Below are positions 7,835 to 9,872 of a DNA stretch of 9,872 nucleotides, piece by piece. The translations under genes were made by a program, and so were the position numbers. The first letter of the stretch is position 1. Each line of letters starts with the position of its first letter. The stretch covers positions 1 through 9,872 of the forward strand of contig CAYZRX010000104.1 of NCBI GenBank assembly GCA_964480945.1, in the 5' to 3' direction. Origin of the DNA: VGWB01 sp964480945. GTDB taxonomy: Bacteria; Bacteroidota; Ignavibacteria; UBA10030. The notes under the pieces are model-generated. The model was not told where the DNA came from and did no database searches. It saw only the letters and a list, made by a program, of their open reading frames with translations.

Positions 7835-7871
7835 GTATCGCATGCTGCAGTCGCCGCATTCCTGCGTGCTA

Positions 7872-8663
7872 TCACCATTTTCGCCGTTCCAGCGAGATCA
7901 CGGTAAGATAGAGGGTGAATCCCAGGAGGGACAAGAAATAGACGATATCGCGCGAGTCAACTACCCCCCGGGAGATGTTCGAAAGATGGTAATCGATGCC
8001 GAGGAATTCGACGACGCTCGTCAGCGACTCGGGCACGTAGATCAGGATCTTGTCCAACATGAACAGCGCGAAGACCAGGACGAAGCCGACGATGAACGCG
8101 ACGACTTGATTCTCCGTCAGGCTCGAGGCAAGCAAGCCGATGCCGACATAGACGCCGGCCATCAGCATCAATCCGAGATATCCTCCGATCACCGGGCCGT
8201 TGTCAATGTTGCCGAGGAAGGCGATGGTGACATAGTAGACGAGAGTCAGAAGCAAAGCGATCCCGATCAACGCCCACGCGGCAAGAAATTTGCCGAGCAC
8301 GATCTCAGCATCGTGGAGCGGCTTCGTGGTCAGGAGCTCAATCGTGCCGCTCTTTTTCTCTTCAGAGAGTAATCGCATCGTGATGGCGGGGACGACGAAC
8401 AGGAACACGATGGGGATGAGCTCAAAGATCAAGCGCAACGAGGCCATGTTGGCCAGGAAAAGGTTGCTTGTGTGAAACCAGCCGATGATGGCAAGGAACA
8501 CCACGAGCACGACGTACGCGATCGCCGAGTTAAAGTACGATCGCAGCTCCCGCCTGAAGATCACACCGATGTTGGCGAGGTTGCCTGAGAGCGTCTTGAG
8601 ATCGAAGCCCGCAGCGGCAGTGCCGGTTGTCAAGTTCTTGCTTTCAATTACTTCGGAATCCAT
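7872..8663 (-). CDS. gldF: GldF-like ABC-2 transporter permease
   Basis: Membrane-spanning subunit of the ABC transporter, 263 residues with six predicted helices (about 48-64, 78-94, 127-149, 160-181, 186-204, 240-257), the ABC-2 permease layout. After the second helix lies the conserved cytoplasmic stretch TMRLLSEEKKSGTIELLTT (96-114), the coupling region seen across GldF/CcmB/NosY-like permeases, and the N-terminal amphipathic FRRELRSYFNS precedes helix 1. A GTG lies one codon upstream (8666), but the ATG at 8663 sits at better distance from the AAGGTGA ribosome site. The gene starts 59 bp after the ATPase stop, across a heptad repeat tract, and ends 87 bp before the GldG-like gene. It should pair with the adjacent ATPase as a dimer; the cargo is not evident from sequence. 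Confidence 0.92.
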   Translation of the reverse strand: MDSEVIESKNLTTGTAAAGFDLKTLSGNLANIGVIFRRELRSYFNSAIAYVVLVVFLAIIGWFHTSNLFLANMASLRLIFELIPIVFLFVVPAITMRLLSEEKKSGTIELLTTKPLHDAEIVLGKFLAAWALIGIALLLTLVYYVTIAFLGNIDNGPVIGGYLGLMLMAGVYVGIGLLASSLTENQVVAFIVGFVLVFALFMLDKILIYVPESLTSVVEFLGIDYHLSNISRGVVDSRDIVYFLSLLGFTLYLTVISLERRKW

Positions 8664-8667
8664 CACG

Positions 8668-8674
8668 TCACCTT
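8668..8674 (-). promoter_or_regulatory. Ribosome binding site of the GldF-like gene
   Basis: AAGGTGA on the minus strand matches the 3' part of the consensus AAGGAGGTGA and lies 4 nt before the ATG at 8663. It supports the ATG over the GTG at 8666. Confidence 0.6.
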
Positions 8675-8687
8675 CATCATTGCTTCC

Positions 8688-8722
8688 ATACTCCTTACTC
8701 CCTACTTCTTACTCCCTACTTC
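8688..8722 (-). repeat. Heptanucleotide tandem repeat (five units, GRAGTAR)
   Basis: On the minus strand five 7-bp units follow each other in exact register: GAAGTAG, GGAGTAA, GAAGTAG, GGAGTAA, GGAGTAT. The first four make two perfect copies of a 14-mer (8709-8722 and 8695-8708). The tract begins directly after the ATPase stop codon (TAG, 8725-8723) and fills most of the 59-bp gap to the permease start. It resembles the short heptameric tandem repeats known from intergenic regions of cyanobacteria and some other bacteria; function is unknown, and slippage is a likely origin. Confidence 0.85.
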
Positions 8723-9682
8723 CTACTGCTTCACACTCTCCGACTTCGTCAGCTCATGGAACACCTCTTCGAGGCTCGTCACCTTTCGGAACATCTCCAG
8801 CAAGATCCATTTTTCTGCCACGGCCTGCTGGAACAATTGCTCCCGAACGTCGCTTCCCTTTGCAGCGAAGACCGAGAAGCGATGAATGCCGTCGGTTCCT
8901 CCGCCGTACTCCACGGATTCCACTTGCGGCAGGGCCTTCAGTTTCGGAAAGATATCGGTCATCACGTTCGTCACGTTCGCCTTCAGCTCGATGGTCACCG
9001 ACTCCGATCCGTGAAATTGTTGTCGGAGCTCCGCCGGCGTCCCGTCGGCGACGATCGAGCCCGCGTTGACGATAATAACCCGGTCGCACGTCGCCTGCAC
9101 CTCCGAGAGGATGTGCGTGGAGAGGATGACGGTCTTCGCCCGGCCGAGCTGCTTGATGAGATTGCGAATCTCGACGATCTGGTTCGGATCGAGTCCGCTC
9201 GTGGGCTCGTCGAGAATGAGGACATCGGGATCGTGGATCATCGCCTGTGCGAGACCCACACGCTGCCGATACCCCTTGGACATCTCTCCGATATCCTTGT
9301 GCCGCACCTCCTTCAGGCCGCACACGTCGATCATGTGATTGATCTGCTGCCGGAGTTTGCCCTTGTCGACGCCGTGGAGCCTGGCTGCATACTCGAGGTA
9401 TTCCACGACGTTCATATCCAAGTAGAGCGGGTTTAATTCCGGCAGGTAGCCGATCTTGCGCCGCACCTCCAGCGAGTGGTCCTCGATGCTATAACCATCC
9501 ACGTCGACGGTTCCGGCCGTCGGCGGCATGTAGCACGTGATGATTTTCATCGTCGTGGTTTTTCCCGCGCCGTTCGGACCCAGAAAGCCGAGAATCTCTC
9601 CGGTCTTGACGTCAAACGAGATATCGTTGATCGCTTTCTCGTGGCCGTAGTACTTCGTCAGATTACGAACTGTTATCGCCAT
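8723..9682 (-). CDS. gldA: GldA-like ABC transporter ATP-binding protein
   Basis: Cytoplasmic ATPase that powers the transporter formed with the adjacent permease, 319 residues. Motifs in order: aromatic A-loop Y11/Y12, Walker A GPNGAGKT (35-42), a Q-loop position where GYLPE (78-82) carries Glu instead of Gln, ABC signature MSKGYRQR (134-141) in place of LSGGQ, Walker B VLILDE (154-159), D-loop SGLD (162-165) and H-loop His190. The E-for-Q change and the SKGYRQR signature are typical of the GldA branch of ABC-2 type ATPases rather than a defect. A C-terminal domain (about 225-319) ends with RKVTSLEEVFHELT, usual for this branch. The ATG at 9682 is preceded by GAAGAG, a weak ribosome site about 7 nt away. 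It is the first gene of the operon, behind a strong promoter candidate. Confidence 0.94.
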   Translation of the reverse strand: MAITVRNLTKYYGHEKAINDISFDVKTGEILGFLGPNGAGKTTTMKIITCYMPPTAGTVDVDGYSIEDHSLEVRRKIGYLPELNPLYLDMNVVEYLEYAARLHGVDKGKLRQQINHMIDVCGLKEVRHKDIGEMSKGYRQRVGLAQAMIHDPDVLILDEPTSGLDPNQIVEIRNLIKQLGRAKTVILSTHILSEVQATCDRVIIVNAGSIVADGTPAELRQQFHGSESVTIELKANVTNVMTDIFPKLKALPQVESVEYGGGTDGIHRFSVFAAKGSDVREQLFQQAVAEKWILLEMFRKVTSLEEVFHELTKSESVKQ

Positions 9683-9745
9683 GGGATCTCTTCAAAATTT
9701 GTAGAAAGGCAAGAAAACAAGTCAGACATCACCCTCAGAAATCCT

Positions 9746-9763
9746 TCAAACAGCAGCGTTTGA
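9746..9763. repeat. Perfect inverted repeat at the operon start (possible operator or 5' hairpin)
   Basis: On the minus strand TCAAAC-GCTGCT-GTTTGA, two perfect 6-bp arms around a 6-nt spacer. It touches the last base of the predicted -10 element and covers the expected transcription start, so it could bind a repressor dimer or form a hairpin at the extreme 5' end of the mRNA. No T-run follows, which argues against a terminator. Confidence 0.5.
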
Positions 9764-9791
9764 TTGTATTAAAAAGAGGAAAGAAAATCAA
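9763..9791 (-). promoter_or_regulatory. Sigma70-like promoter of the ABC transporter operon
   Basis: On the minus strand TTGATT (9791-9786), a 17-bp T-rich spacer, then TACAAT (9768-9763): 4 of 6 and 5 of 6 matches to the -35 and -10 consensus at ideal spacing. Transcription would start near 9756, leaving a leader of about 75 nt before the ATG at 9682. The surrounding 190-bp gap (9683-9872) is AT-rich and holds no gene I can support. Confidence 0.6.
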
Positions 9792-9872
9792 GAAGAACGG
9801 ACCGACCGGAGGAAAGATTACAAAATTTTCATCTGGAGGGAATCTTCCCGGCGGAATCGCTCTGTCGAGAGG

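Noticed and set aside
6882..8372. Plus-strand open frame of 496 codons spanning the permease and GldG-like genes
   Set aside because: It crosses two well-supported minus-strand genes and their gap; composition is typical of an antisense shadow with many charged residues and no domain.
8723..9682. Apparent defect in the ABC ATPase (Glu at the Q-loop, SKGYRQR signature)
   Set aside because: Both variants are characteristic of the GldA-type branch, so they do not indicate an inactive enzyme.
9838..9849. Short palindrome GGGAA-TC-TTCCC at the right end
   Set aside because: A 5-bp arm pair of this kind is common by chance, lies well upstream of the promoter, and has no T-run; no function can be argued.
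1..9872. tRNA, rRNA, CRISPR array, insertion sequence, phage or toxin-antitoxin genes
   Set aside because: None seen: genes are tightly packed envelope functions, gaps are all under 200 bp, and the only tandem repeat is the short heptad tract.

Overview
The window is a compact run of eight protein genes, all on the minus strand, so the order of transcription is from high to low coordinates. Every gene is envelope- or membrane-related except the last, a cytoplasmic AAA+ ATPase. Base composition looks moderately GC-rich (my estimate is mid-50s percent, by eye). A GldA/GldF/GldG-type ABC transporter next to lipoprotein parvulins, SurA and MoxR, together with generally weak Shine-Dalgarno sequences, points to the Bacteroidota/Chlorobiota (FCB) side of the tree, perhaps an Ignavibacteria-like lineage. 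That placement is inference; no rRNA or other marker is present.

Region 1 (9872 to 5280) is an ABC-transporter operon. A good sigma70-like promoter (9763-9791) with a perfect 6-bp inverted repeat just downstream of its -10 precedes an ATP-binding protein (GldA-like), a six-helix ABC-2 permease (GldF-like), a membrane-anchored auxiliary protein with the ABC_transp_aux fold (GldG-like), and a DUF4340 membrane-anchored protein. These four commonly travel together. Their substrate is not known outside gliding bacteria, and no other gliding gene is visible here. A short tract of 7-bp tandem repeats lies between the ATPase and permease genes.

Region 2 (5279 to 974) is an envelope protein-folding cluster behind a 143-bp gap that may hold its own promoter. 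It encodes a large lipoprotein with two good and one degenerate parvulin (PpiC) domains, a smaller lipoprotein that keeps the SurA-like chaperone shape but has lost recognisable parvulin motifs, and a SurA-type periplasmic chaperone with two parvulin domains. The first two genes overlap and the next pair is separated by 10 bp, so they are almost certainly cotranscribed. Together they probably escort outer-membrane proteins across the periplasm.

Region 3 (932 to 1) is a MoxR-family AAA+ ATPase lying 41 bp after surA and running off the left edge of the window. MoxR genes are usually followed by DUF58/VWA-domain genes, which would lie outside.

No tRNA, rRNA, CRISPR array, insertion sequence or phage gene was seen. 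The long plus-strand open frames are antisense shadows. I see no convincing new biological system; the points most worth checking are the graded loss of parvulin domains in the chaperone cluster, the ABC/DUF4340 module of unknown substrate, and the regulatory and repeat sequences in the gaps.
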